The notes under the pieces were generated by a model. That model was not told where the DNA came from, made no database searches, and was given only the letters and a program-made list of their open reading frames with translations. A DNA stretch of 64,000 bases, taken from positions 1 through 64,000 of the forward strand of contig NZ_JAUMKB010000024.1 of assembly GCF_030519375.1 (NCBI RefSeq), read 5' to 3'. This DNA is from Mucilaginibacter tolerans (GTDB lineage: Bacteria; Bacteroidota; Bacteroidia; Sphingobacteriales; Sphingobacteriaceae). Of the stretch, positions 8,796-16,712 are shown one piece after another; within the stretch, counting starts at the first letter, position 1; each line of letters begins with the position of its first letter. The translations under genes and the position numbers were made by a program.

Positions 8796-9575
8796 ATGGA
8801 ACCACTTGTGTCTATAATAACCCCATCCTATAATCAAGGGCAATTTATCGAAGCCACGATCCTAAGTGTGCTAAATCAAACCTATAAAAACATTCAATAT
8901 ATTATTGTGGACGGGGGTTCAACGGATAACACAATGAACGTTGTAAGACAATACCAGGATAAGATCGATATAGTTATACACGAAAAAGATAAAGGCCAGT
9001 CAGACGCAATAAATAAAGGGTTCAAGCTCGCTGAAGGACAATTGGTGGGATGGATAAATTCTGATGATATTTTATATCCGGAGTGTGTTGAGGAAATAGT
9101 TAAGCTTTATCATTTGAATAATGACGGCGCTGTTTATTATGGAAGTATACTAGACCGCATCGACGCAAACGGAAACCTGATCAAACAAAAGCATGCCTTG
9201 ATTTCAGATAAGGTTTATTTGTTAAATCACAACTACGATGTCATTCAGCAGGGCTCATTTTACTCGACGGAGTTAGTGAAAATGGTCAATTACGTTGATG
9301 AGTCAATCCACTACTGCATGGATTTGGATTTATGGCTTCGTTTGCTTGAGCATGGACCTATTTATGCTTATAAAGTTAAGCCCATCGCAGGGTTCCGTAC
9401 ATGGGAGGCAACCAAAACCAGCACAGGCACCACAAAATTTTTAAAGGATATAAAAAAGACTTTGTTGAAGCATGGGGCATCCGCACACTCCAAAACATTA
9501 CGTAAGATCTATTACTATTCATTTAAAAGTCGTGTCAAGAATATTCTTTTAAAGTATCATTTATTGTCATCATGA
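8796..9575 (+). CDS. Family 2 glycosyltransferase
   Basis: This is a 259-aa GT-A enzyme. The N-terminal nucleotide-binding strand is SIITPSYNQGQFIEATILSV, followed by IIVDGGSTDNT (about 38-48) and the metal-binding WINSDDILYP (about 86-95). The acceptor-side motif CMDLDLWLRLLEHG lies near 170-185. The short basic C-terminus has no strong membrane helix. It should add one sugar to the lipid-linked repeat on the cytoplasmic face; donor and acceptor cannot be read from sequence. Its stop overlaps the next transferase start by four bases (ATGA), indicating translational coupling. Confidence 0.88.
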   Translation: MEPLVSIITPSYNQGQFIEATILSVLNQTYKNIQYIIVDGGSTDNTMNVVRQYQDKIDIVIHEKDKGQSDAINKGFKLAEGQLVGWINSDDILYPECVEEIVKLYHLNNDGAVYYGSILDRIDANGNLIKQKHALISDKVYLLNHNYDVIQQGSFYSTELVKMVNYVDESIHYCMDLDLWLRLLEHGPIYAYKVKPIAGFRTWEATKTSTGTTKFLKDIKKTLLKHGASAHSKTLRKIYYYSFKSRVKNILLKYHLLSS

Positions 9576-10618
9576 AAATCGTACACTGTTTTTTTACAAT
9601 GCATACGGGTGGTTCGCAGGTACTTGCTATTGACATGCTTAATGAAATGTGTAAACAGCATGAAGTTTCCCTGATTGTGGTAAATGATCAATGGAATGAA
9701 AAACTTTTAAAAAGATTGAGCCCCTTGGTTAAAATATATCTGATTAACAGAAAGGAAGGCAGCCGTAATCCTTTACCTGTGCTTCGGTTCAATTTATTAT
9801 TGCACAAACTTAAACCTGATGTAATCCATTGTCACGAGATTAAATTGGTCAATTTGATCAGGTTCGGTAAGGTTAAAACCGTTTACACCGTGCATGATGT
9901 CGGAATAAAGAATCCAATTATAGATAAGTACGACTCAATTATAGCTATATCCTCTGCTGTTGCAACAGATGTCAAAAACCGGTTCAATATCGAAGCAAAA
10001 GTTATACATAATGGCATCCCGATGAACAATTTTAAAAAGAAAGATGACTATGAAATCAAGGAGGACAGGCTCATCAAATTAGTGCAGATAAGCAGGTTAA
10101 TACACGAAAAGAAAGGTCAGGATATCTTAATTAAAACGATGCATAAATTAATTGTGGAGCAGGGAAAAAGCAATTTGGTTTTAGATATCATTGGGACCGG
10201 CCAGTCGATGGATTATCTCAAATCTTTGGCTATAGATCTGGGAATATCCCGATACATCAATTTCTTAGGTGAAAAGGATAGAGCATGGATATATGATAAC
10301 CTGGCAAACTACGATGTCTTAATTCAGCCATCCCGGTTTGAAGGTTTTGGGTTGACTGTTGTCGAGGGTGTAGCAGCAGGCCTGCCAGTTGTTGCTTCGA
10401 ATATTGAAGGCCCGGCCGAAATAATGGAAGATATAGCCACAAAGTTCCTTTTCGAAGCAGCCAATATCGATGATTGTGCCCACACAATAAATGAGCTGAT
10501 AGACTATTACCAGGAAGGAAAAATAAAACAAGTTTTGGATGAAACGTACATCTCTGTCAAAAAACGGTTCTCAATAGAATCATCGGTTACCCAGTATTTG
10601 GATGTTTACAGTAATTAA
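9572..10618 (+). CDS. Family 4 glycosyltransferase
   Basis: This is a 348-aa GT-B retaining transferase. The N-terminal acceptor domain begins MKIVHCFFTMHTGGSQVLA with the glycine-rich loop, and HCHEIKL and YTVHDVG follow the usual pattern. The donor domain has VQISRLIHEKKGQDILI (about 170-186) and a complete EX7E motif in EGFGLTVVE (about 257-265), followed by AAGLPVVASNIEGPAEIM. It is translationally coupled to the upstream GT2 and probably works on the same repeat unit. Sugar specificity is unknown. Confidence 0.88.
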   Translation: MKIVHCFFTMHTGGSQVLAIDMLNEMCKQHEVSLIVVNDQWNEKLLKRLSPLVKIYLINRKEGSRNPLPVLRFNLLLHKLKPDVIHCHEIKLVNLIRFGKVKTVYTVHDVGIKNPIIDKYDSIIAISSAVATDVKNRFNIEAKVIHNGIPMNNFKKKDDYEIKEDRLIKLVQISRLIHEKKGQDILIKTMHKLIVEQGKSNLVLDIIGTGQSMDYLKSLAIDLGISRYINFLGEKDRAWIYDNLANYDVLIQPSRFEGFGLTVVEGVAAGLPVVASNIEGPAEIMEDIATKFLFEAANIDDCAHTINELIDYYQEGKIKQVLDETYISVKKRFSIESSVTQYLDVYSN

Positions 10619-10638
10619 TTTAATGAGAATTTAAAGAA

Positions 10639-11139
10639 ATGACATTTTTCAAATTCATTAAACAGGATTGGATAAGGAATCACAACAACACGAAGGGGCG
10701 ATTTATTACCGTCCATTTCCGCATAGCAAATTTTTGTAAGGGGAAAAAGTTAGCGAAACTATTCCTGTCGCCATACCTGGCCTTATACAGATTTTTCTTC
10801 GAATGGGCACTGGGTATCAAGATACCGTACCAGGTTAAGGCTGGAAGCGGATTGAGAGTTTATCACGGCTATGCTTTAGTGATCAACAAAGACACTGTGT
10901 TCGGTGAAAATTGTACACTAAGACACTCGACAACCATTGGTAACAAGGGTGAGTTTGACCGGCCTTGCCCGGTAATAGGCGACAATGTAAATATCGGCGC
11001 CCATGTATGCATATTAGGCGAAATAGAAATAGGCAACAATGTAATTATTGGCGCCGGTAGCATGGTAACCAAAAGCATACCTTCTAACAGTGTTGTTGTT
11101 GGGAATCCTGCCAGGATTATAAAACAATTAAATAGCTAA
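10639..11139 (+). CDS. Serine-acetyltransferase-like hexapeptide acyltransferase
   Basis: This 166-aa protein has a short helical N-terminus and left-handed beta-helix repeats: VINKDTVFGENCTLRHSTTI, then VNIGAHVCILGEIEIGNNVI. It ends GAGSMVTKSIPSNSVVVGNP. The fold and the YHGYALVI/RHSTTIGNK histidines match the CysE/NodL-like branch used in many exopolysaccharide clusters as sugar O-acetyltransferases. At 166 aa it lacks the long N-terminal helical domain of true CysE (about 270 aa), and its location argues for glycan decoration rather than cysteine synthesis. Two bases separate it from the lyase-like gene. Confidence 0.83.
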   Translation: MTFFKFIKQDWIRNHNNTKGRFITVHFRIANFCKGKKLAKLFLSPYLALYRFFFEWALGIKIPYQVKAGSGLRVYHGYALVINKDTVFGENCTLRHSTTIGNKGEFDRPCPVIGDNVNIGAHVCILGEIEIGNNVIIGAGSMVTKSIPSNSVVVGNPARIIKQLNS

Positions 11140-11141
11140 TT

Positions 11142-11939
11142 ATGAAACTAAGCTTGTTATTTATCGGGTTGGTCATATTAAATAGTTCGGTATGTGCCCA
11201 AAATAGGCATCATTTACTTTTTGAAGATACTTTTGAAGGTCCCGGGGCACTAGATGCCTGGCCAGGACACGAAAAAGCCGACAAAAATTCAATAAGTATT
11301 TCCGATTCAGTGGCGCATAGCGGGCGCTATTCGCTGAAATTTGTCCTTAGGAAAAGTGATCCGGCCGTTGCCAATGGCAAAAGAGCCGAAGTGGCCAGGA
11401 AGCCGGAGCCAAATGCCAAAACAGAAAGATGGGTCGGCTTCAGTGTGTTCTTGCCTGCCACATTCACCCCGGATCCGGCACCTGAAATTATACAGCAATG
11501 GCACGATATGCCTGATCTGTCAGAAGGCGGGGTATGGCGGTCACCACCTTTTGCTTTGTATACGCAAAACGGGCATTGGTTTTTAGCCATTAAATCCTCG
11601 GCTAAACGATTGACAGCTAATAAAGATTTATTGAGCAAAGACTACGATCTGGGACCTTGCGTAAACTCTCAATGGACCAACTGGGTATTTCATATACGTT
11701 TTTCATGGGAGGATGACGGGCTGATAGAAGTTTGGCAAAACGGGAAACTTGCGCAAACCATCAACGGACCAAACAGCTATAACGATAAAGTGGGGAACTA
11801 TTTTAAACTGGGAATATACAAATGGGTCTGGATGCCGGAAAAAGACAAAGGTATATCAACAACAACCGAAAGAGTAGTTTTTTATGATGATGTCAGAATC
11901 GGAGACGAAGATGCCACCTACAATGATGTGGCTCCTTAA
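11142..11939 (+). CDS. Exported polysaccharide-lyase-like protein
   Basis: This 265-aa secreted protein has a signal peptide (hydrophobic about 4-15, cleavage near VCAQ). The mature part has a beta-jelly-roll pattern: LFEDTFEG, GRYSLKFVLRK, KRAEVARKPE, WVGFSVFLPATF, IIQQWHDMPD, WFLAIKSS, GIYKWVW and VVFYDDVRIGD. This matches the heparin-lyase-I-like polysaccharide lyase domain (PF14099 type). RAEV, IIQQWH and YKWVW are the positions normally lining the cleft. Inside an export cluster it most likely trims or releases the polymer in the periplasm, as AlgL does for alginate, rather than degrading foreign glycans. A lyase would imply uronic acid in the polymer; that is inference. Confidence 0.75.
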   Translation: MKLSLLFIGLVILNSSVCAQNRHHLLFEDTFEGPGALDAWPGHEKADKNSISISDSVAHSGRYSLKFVLRKSDPAVANGKRAEVARKPEPNAKTERWVGFSVFLPATFTPDPAPEIIQQWHDMPDLSEGGVWRSPPFALYTQNGHWFLAIKSSAKRLTANKDLLSKDYDLGPCVNSQWTNWVFHIRFSWEDDGLIEVWQNGKLAQTINGPNSYNDKVGNYFKLGIYKWVWMPEKDKGISTTTERVVFYDDVRIGDEDATYNDVAP

Positions 11940-11986
11940 ACTGTAGAAGCTTTCAACACCCTTAATCTGTTATTTAATCAATATTT

Positions 11987-13099
11987 ATGATTTTACATTT
12001 AGAACGCAAGTTTACGGCTCCGACAGAAGTTTTTATTGCAGACCAGATCAACTTTCAAAACGAGTATCAAAATATAGTATTTACTGTAAAGCATTTAAAC
12101 AATTTGAAAATCAATGCCGAGGTTTTTCAATCCCCGGCGCGTTGGCCTATTAATTTGAGGATCATTAACAATAAGCAGAAACAGTTTCTGAAAGGAAAGT
12201 ATGAAGAGCACCGCCCTGCTCTTATTCATGGACATTTTTTAACAGATACATCTTATTTTCATCCGTTTACCAAAAATATAGCCATCCCTAAAATATGTTC
12301 TGCCTATGGGTATGATGTGTCGCGTTTTCCTCAGTATTTTTTTGGACTTGGCAGATTTTATCTGCAACGCGTATTTGACAGCTATGATCGCTTTTTGGCA
12401 ATGTCGGATGACATGGCTAATGACTTAGTGCTAATGGGTTGTCCCCAGAAAAAAATACGAATACACTATCATGGCATTGATACACAGCTGTTTAACGTTG
12501 AAAGAACTTACGAAGACTCCGATGTATACAACATTCTTACTATTGCTTCTCTTGTTCCGAAGAAGGGGCACTTAACGGTTTTAAAATCGTTGGCGACCCT
12601 CAAGAAGATGCGCCCTCAATTAAAGGTAGTTTATACTGTCGTCGGCAGGGGCGAAATGCTGGAATCTCTTGAAAAGTTTGTTGCCGAAAACGGCTTACGT
12701 GAAAATGTTACGTTTAAAGGACATATCAAACATGGGGATGAATTTTTAAAAATCCTGGCACAAGCAGATGTATTTGTTCATCCCAGCGTTACTGACAAAC
12801 GGGGCGATAAAGAAGGAATACCCGGCACAATTGTTCAGGCAATGGCGAGCGGGTTGCCGGTTATTGCTACACATCATGCCGGAATACCTGATGTGATTCG
12901 GGCGAATTGGAATGGGCTGCTGATTAAAGAGAATGATGATTTACAACTTGCGGAATTTTTATCGGAACTATCGGCAAACAGTGATAAAAGAAAATTCTTA
13001 GGGGAAAATGCTTTGAATACAGCGATCAACGAACTTGATATTCGGAAAAAGACAAAAGAGCTTGTGAATATTTACAAAAAAGAGTTATCAGTCTACTAA
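11987..13099 (+). CDS. Family 4 glycosyltransferase (WcaL/AmsK-like)
   Basis: This is a 370-aa GT-B enzyme. The donor domain begins NILTIASLVPKKGHLTVLKS (about 179-198) and contains VFVHPSVTDKRGDKEGIPGT (about 262-281). The HPSVTD...KEGIP pattern and the N-terminal LERKFTAPTEVFI are typical of the colanic-acid WcaL/AmsK type. The second glutamate of the EX7E motif is replaced by glutamine (EGIPGTIVQ). The gene is 47 bp after the lyase-like gene and is followed by 210 bp of very AT-rich DNA, so it may end the first transcription unit. Confidence 0.87.
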   Translation: MILHLERKFTAPTEVFIADQINFQNEYQNIVFTVKHLNNLKINAEVFQSPARWPINLRIINNKQKQFLKGKYEEHRPALIHGHFLTDTSYFHPFTKNIAIPKICSAYGYDVSRFPQYFFGLGRFYLQRVFDSYDRFLAMSDDMANDLVLMGCPQKKIRIHYHGIDTQLFNVERTYEDSDVYNILTIASLVPKKGHLTVLKSLATLKKMRPQLKVVYTVVGRGEMLESLEKFVAENGLRENVTFKGHIKHGDEFLKILAQADVFVHPSVTDKRGDKEGIPGTIVQAMASGLPVIATHHAGIPDVIRANWNGLLIKENDDLQLAEFLSELSANSDKRKFLGENALNTAINELDIRKKTKELVNIYKKELSVY

Positions 13100-13218
13100 T
13101 TTCAATTTAAACTAAAGGTTAAATTGCTAAAGTCATATTTTTGAGCAATAAAATACACTTAAAATTAATAAATTGATAAAAACTTAATATTTTAGAAATT
13201 AATATGATATTTAAAGCA

Positions 13219-13244
13219 AAAAATATGTTAATTAACATATTTTT
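13219..13244. repeat. 26-bp perfect AT-rich palindrome upstream of the PssD gene
   Basis: The sequence is an exact inverted repeat centred between 13231 and 13232, with half-site ATATGTTAA. It has no loop and no adjoining U-run, so it suits a dimeric DNA-binding protein better than a terminator. It lies 65 bp before the PssD start within 210 bp of very AT-rich DNA. Confidence 0.5.
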
Positions 13245-13258
13245 AATTATCTTAGCCT

Positions 13259-13291
13259 ATGAAAAACGAAATATTATTTAATTTTTTGTAA
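13259..13291 (+). other. Possible 10-codon leader ORF upstream of PssD
   Basis: ATG at 13259 opens a ten-codon frame (MKNEILFNFL) ending in TAA. The 12 bases around its start, AGCCTATGAAAA (13254-13265), recur exactly at the real PssD start (13305-13316). Chance or duplication of the start region is possible; nothing shows that it is translated. Confidence 0.25.
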
Positions 13292-13309
13292 ATTAAATTA
13301 ATTCAGCCT

Positions 13310-13753
13310 ATGAAAATTCTAGCCATTGCTTCAACAGGTGGACATTGGATCCAACTGCTCAGACTAAAGCCTGCCTTTCAGGATAATGATGTCGTATTTG
13401 TATCAACTAAGCCGAACTTTGCTTCAACTGTAAAAGGTTATGATTTTCACGCGGTGCCAGACGCCAGCAGATGGAACAAGATGGAGCTGATACGTTCATT
13501 TTTTAAGGTCTGGAAACTTATTTCCACCACCAAGCCGGATGTTATCATTACCACCGGGGCTGCCCCGGGGCTGATGGCAATTATCGTCGGCAAAATCAGG
13601 AATATTAAAACTGTTTGGGTTGACAGCATTGCTAACGCCGAAAAACTCTCCATGAGCGGACGATTAGCAACATATTTTTCAGACAAGGTTTATACACAAT
13701 GGTTGCATTTAGCTAACGACAAAGTAGTGTTTAGCGGAAATATTATACAATGA
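13310..13753 (+). CDS. PssD/Alg14-like glycosyltransferase membrane subunit
   Basis: This 147-aa protein begins MKILAIASTGGHWIQLLRLK, the glycine-rich GGH loop characteristic of Alg14/PssD. DVVFVSTKPNF and PDVIITTGAAPGLMAIIVGK follow, and KTVWVDSIANAEKLSMSGRL matches the conserved end of the family. It represents the N-terminal half of a GT28 (MurG-like) transferase and anchors the catalytic PssE half. It overlaps the next gene by four bases (ATGA), consistent with a co-translated heterodimer. The pair should transfer a sugar (GlcA in rhizobial PssDE, GlcNAc in Alg13/14) to the lipid-linked repeat; the donor here is unknown. Confidence 0.88.
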   Translation: MKILAIASTGGHWIQLLRLKPAFQDNDVVFVSTKPNFASTVKGYDFHAVPDASRWNKMELIRSFFKVWKLISTTKPDVIITTGAAPGLMAIIVGKIRNIKTVWVDSIANAEKLSMSGRLATYFSDKVYTQWLHLANDKVVFSGNIIQ

Positions 13754-14235
13754 TATTTGTTACCACAGGAACCCAAATACCCTTCGATCGCTTAATTAGA
13801 GCCATTGATGAGGTTCACCCCTATTTAGGGGACGTCGAACTAATTGTGCAGGTGGCGGAATCAGTTTATAAAGCGGAAAACTTTAAAATTCAGGAATTCA
13901 TTGCGCCAAAGGAGTTCGACGATTATTTCGACCGGGCAGAGCTAATTATTTCTCATGCCGGAATGGGAACAATCATATCGGCTTTTGTCAAAAATAAGCC
14001 CATACTGGTTATGCCCAGGCTGGCCAAATACGGAGAACACCGGAATGATCATCAACTGGCAACTGCTACCAGGTTCGATGAGTTAGGTTATATAAATGTG
14101 GCGTATACTGAAGAAGAGCTGAAAGAAAAACTAAAAAGCCTGCAAAGGACCCCCTTGAAGCCTTTATTCAACATTGATGACTATGCATCAAAAGAACTGA
14201 TCTCATCGCTGCAAAGCTTTATTAACTTGAAATAG
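13750..14235 (+). CDS. PssE/Alg13-like glycosyltransferase catalytic subunit
   Basis: This 161-aa protein corresponds to the C-terminal donor-binding half of a GT28 transferase. MIFVTTGTQIPFDRLIRAID is the Alg13/PssE opening, ELIISHAGMGTIISAFVKNK holds the conserved HAGMGT donor loop, and PILVMPRLAKYGEHRNDHQL is the RhhEHRNDHQ-type signature. It has no membrane segment, so it should be recruited to the membrane by the PssD-like subunit whose gene it overlaps by four bases. Fifty-one bases separate it from the Wzi-family gene. Confidence 0.9.
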   Translation: MIFVTTGTQIPFDRLIRAIDEVHPYLGDVELIVQVAESVYKAENFKIQEFIAPKEFDDYFDRAELIISHAGMGTIISAFVKNKPILVMPRLAKYGEHRNDHQLATATRFDELGYINVAYTEEELKEKLKSLQRTPLKPLFNIDDYASKELISSLQSFINLK

Positions 14236-14286
14236 CCTCAGGTAGTAAAACAGCGATAACCCCTTTATTAATTAACAATATTAAAA

Positions 14287-15789
14287 ATGCGTGATAATCA
14301 AAATGTTACGGCATTCAGAGTCTTATTTTTTCTTTTTTTGTTAACCCTGGTGCCGGGTGTTGTGTGGTCTCAATCAAATTATTGGCATTATTCGGTAGAA
14401 GGTCAGGGTATAGTGTCACCATCTGGTAAACTGCCGTTTTGGTTCAGAGCAGACCAATATGGCAGTGTGCCGTTGCCCGGAACATCAGGTAGCCTGCTGG
14501 GAGCTATCTACAAAGATTATGATACGACGCGGAAACATAAAATTGATTGGGGCGCTGGTGTCGAAACCAGGGCAAACTTTGGCAAAGGCTCAAACCTGAC
14601 ATTGATAGAAGGATATGTCAAGGGACGGTTAGGCGTATTTGAGCTTAAAGCAGGCCGCACAAAAGAAATAGTAGGACTGGTAGACTCAACTTTATCGACG
14701 GGGGCATTTTCGGTCTCCGGCAATGCATTAGGGATTCCAAAATTAGAGCTATCCATTCCTAATTACTATTCTTTTTTGGGCGATTTGTTCGCAATAAAAG
14801 GAGGTTATGCATTTGGATACGTGGGCGACCTTGGTTTGACCCACAGTTTGGTTGACCACGCTGAAACCTACTATCAGCAGGAACAGCTTTATGGTAGGTT
14901 TGGCAAGCCCGACTGGCGGCTAAAATTATACGGCGGGATAAATCACGAGGTGTATTATGGTGGTGAAAAAAACATCTATGGCTCTGATGTTTTTTTGTTA
15001 AGTCCTTTTCAGTCGCTGATTTATGCCGCTATCGGAAAAACGTATAATTCGCCGAAAAATGTAAATAACCGGGGAGCACGGTCAAAGGTAGGCAACCACC
15101 TGGGATCAGTTGATCTGGGATTAGAATATAGTTTTCCATCTGTTCGCTTAATGTTATATCGTCAAAGCATATATGATGTCGGTGCACTTTTTCACCTGGC
15201 AAACATTGCCGACGGCATTAATGGGCTTAGCTTAACAAACACGAATACAGACGTACATTTTGTTAATTGGCATAAAGTGTTGTTTGAGTTTGTTTATACG
15301 GTTGATCAGGCGGGCTATTTTGATTCCACCGAATCAAAATCCGGAGACGAGGACTATTACAACAATAGCATGTATTTAACGGGGTGGTCATATAAAGGAT
15401 TGAATGTCGGTAATCCGTTGATTACCGACAGAAGGTACGCCAGGAGCACCTTGGTCACTGATCCGGATGACTATTTTATTAATAACCGTGTCAGGGCGTT
15501 TAATCTGGGGTTCGAGGGATCAGTTAATATGATCAGTATTTTATTGAAACTGACTTACTCAAATAATTATGGCACTTACGGAACCAGTCCCGAGGGGCAC
15601 TCATTGGGTGGGCGTCACTCTACCCCTAAATACGGTTTGTTCGGACAAGTTAACGAGTTTTCAGGTTACCTGGAAGCAAATAAGGCCCTGTCTAAGGGCT
15701 ATAATTTAGGTGTAGCAATTGCCGGTGACGATGGCGGATTATATTATAATTCGTTGGGCGTACTGTTAAAGGTTAAGAGAGTGTTTTAA
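14287..15789 (+). CDS. Wzi-family capsule assembly outer-membrane protein
   Basis: This 500-aa protein has a signal peptide (hydrophobic about 12-27, cleavage near VWSQ). The mature start SNYWHYSVEGQGIVSPSGKL, then PFWFRADQYGSVP, is the usual opening of the Wzi/capsule assembly family, in which an outer-membrane barrel retains exported polymer at the surface. Amphipathic strands with aromatic girdles run throughout (RLKLYGGINHEVYYG, VRLMLYRQSIYDVGAL, GYNLGVAIAGD), and the chain ends KVKRVF with a terminal Phe. The length fits the family. It closes the polysaccharide cluster and argues for a cell-attached capsule rather than fully released slime. Confidence 0.85.
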   Translation: MRDNQNVTAFRVLFFLFLLTLVPGVVWSQSNYWHYSVEGQGIVSPSGKLPFWFRADQYGSVPLPGTSGSLLGAIYKDYDTTRKHKIDWGAGVETRANFGKGSNLTLIEGYVKGRLGVFELKAGRTKEIVGLVDSTLSTGAFSVSGNALGIPKLELSIPNYYSFLGDLFAIKGGYAFGYVGDLGLTHSLVDHAETYYQQEQLYGRFGKPDWRLKLYGGINHEVYYGGEKNIYGSDVFLLSPFQSLIYAAIGKTYNSPKNVNNRGARSKVGNHLGSVDLGLEYSFPSVRLMLYRQSIYDVGALFHLANIADGINGLSLTNTNTDVHFVNWHKVLFEFVYTVDQAGYFDSTESKSGDEDYYNNSMYLTGWSYKGLNVGNPLITDRRYARSTLVTDPDDYFINNRVRAFNLGFEGSVNMISILLKLTYSNNYGTYGTSPEGHSLGGRHSTPKYGLFGQVNEFSGYLEANKALSKGYNLGVAIAGDDGGLYYNSLGVLLKVKRVF

Positions 15790-15865
15790 AAATAATACAT
15801 TTTAATAACAACTTTTCATTTAGCACAGATAAGTAAATACAATATTCACCTTAATACCTTGAAAA

Positions 15866-16063
15866 ATGACAACAATAATGGTTTTATTGATAGCTGCATT
15901 GATAGTTGCAATCATAGGCATCGTTACCTCGATAATAAATAATAAGCCGAAATGCGATCACAATTGGGAAGATTTTGATAACGGCACCAGTAAGTGTAAA
16001 AAATGTGACAAAACTATCTACCTATATTCCAATAATGCCGGCAAAACGAATGATTTTGCATGA
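15866..16063 (+). CDS. Small membrane protein with zinc-ribbon-like tail
   Basis: This 65-aa protein has one N-terminal transmembrane helix (about 3-25, rich in Ile/Val/Ala) and a soluble tail with CDHNWEDF followed after ten residues by CKKC. The CxH...CxxC arrangement could bind one zinc ion. I do not recognise a family. A start at 15866 follows a purine-rich GAAAA stretch. It lies 76 bp after the Wzi gene on the same strand, so it might be a last member of that unit. The ordered membrane-helix-plus-cysteine pattern makes it more than a chance frame. Confidence 0.5.
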   Translation: MTTIMVLLIAALIVAIIGIVTSIINNKPKCDHNWEDFDNGTSKCKKCDKTIYLYSNNAGKTNDFA

Positions 16064-16184
16064 GGTATTAAACGGTAAGCGATCCCGTTGCTTGTGCCTA
16101 TATCCATTTGGATTTTCCAGGATTCTTAGGATAGGTGATCCTTTCCAATTCATCACGCGATTTCACTTTCATTCCAAGGCATGA

Positions 16185-16586
16185 AACTATCACCTGGGTG
16201 CGATGTTGCTTATAATAGATTATGCAATAGCCTTTATTGTTTTTTTGCGGCTCCTGCCTATCGAAAAATACACCATTACATTAGAGCTTACCCGGAGCTT
16301 TGAGACTATTAATGTAGCAATGATGACGGCAGGAATTTTCCTGATTCGCAAAAACGTTACAGTATAAAACATCAATTCGTCTGCAATAAGGCTTCCTGGC
16401 GACATTTCAGCGAAAAGTCATGGTGCTTACCTTGCCCACACAATTGTTTTAAACGCGCCTTTTGCTTGGTTTAATCCTCATTTTCAAAGTGCCGTCATCA
16501 AGCTTCCACTAATAATATTCACCGCCTTTGTGCTAACGAACGCTATTTTAAGTTACTTTCTTATCCGCCAAAAAGTAAGTGATTAG
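16185..16586 (+). pseudogene. Acyltransferase-3 C-terminal remnant with in-frame stop
   Basis: One reading frame from 16185 to the TAG at 16584-16586 encodes a hydrophobic protein interrupted by a TAA at 16365-16367. Before the stop it reads MLLIIDYAIAFIVFLRLLPI and MMTAGIFLIRKNVTV. After it comes ISAKSHGAYLAHTIVLNAPF followed by a final helix AFVLTNAILSYFLIRQK. The SxGAYLAHTIVLN segment resembles the last conserved block of membrane acyltransferases (acyltransferase-3/OafA type, normally about 350 aa), which often decorate exopolysaccharides. Only about 130 codons remain and there is no start region, so I call it a decayed gene. The family assignment rests on this short block. Confidence 0.5.
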
Positions 16587-16712
16587 TCGGATAATTGACA
16601 CCACGGTTAATTTTTTATGTTGATTTTAGCAACAACCACTTTAATTACATCACCAAAACATGTATTTTAGTGTTTTACAACGTGCCGGTCAATAGAGCGG
16701 CAGCCTGTGTTT

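Noticed and set aside
10639..11139. True serine acetyltransferase (CysE)
   Set aside because: It is too short, lacks the N-terminal helical domain and lies inside a glycan cluster.
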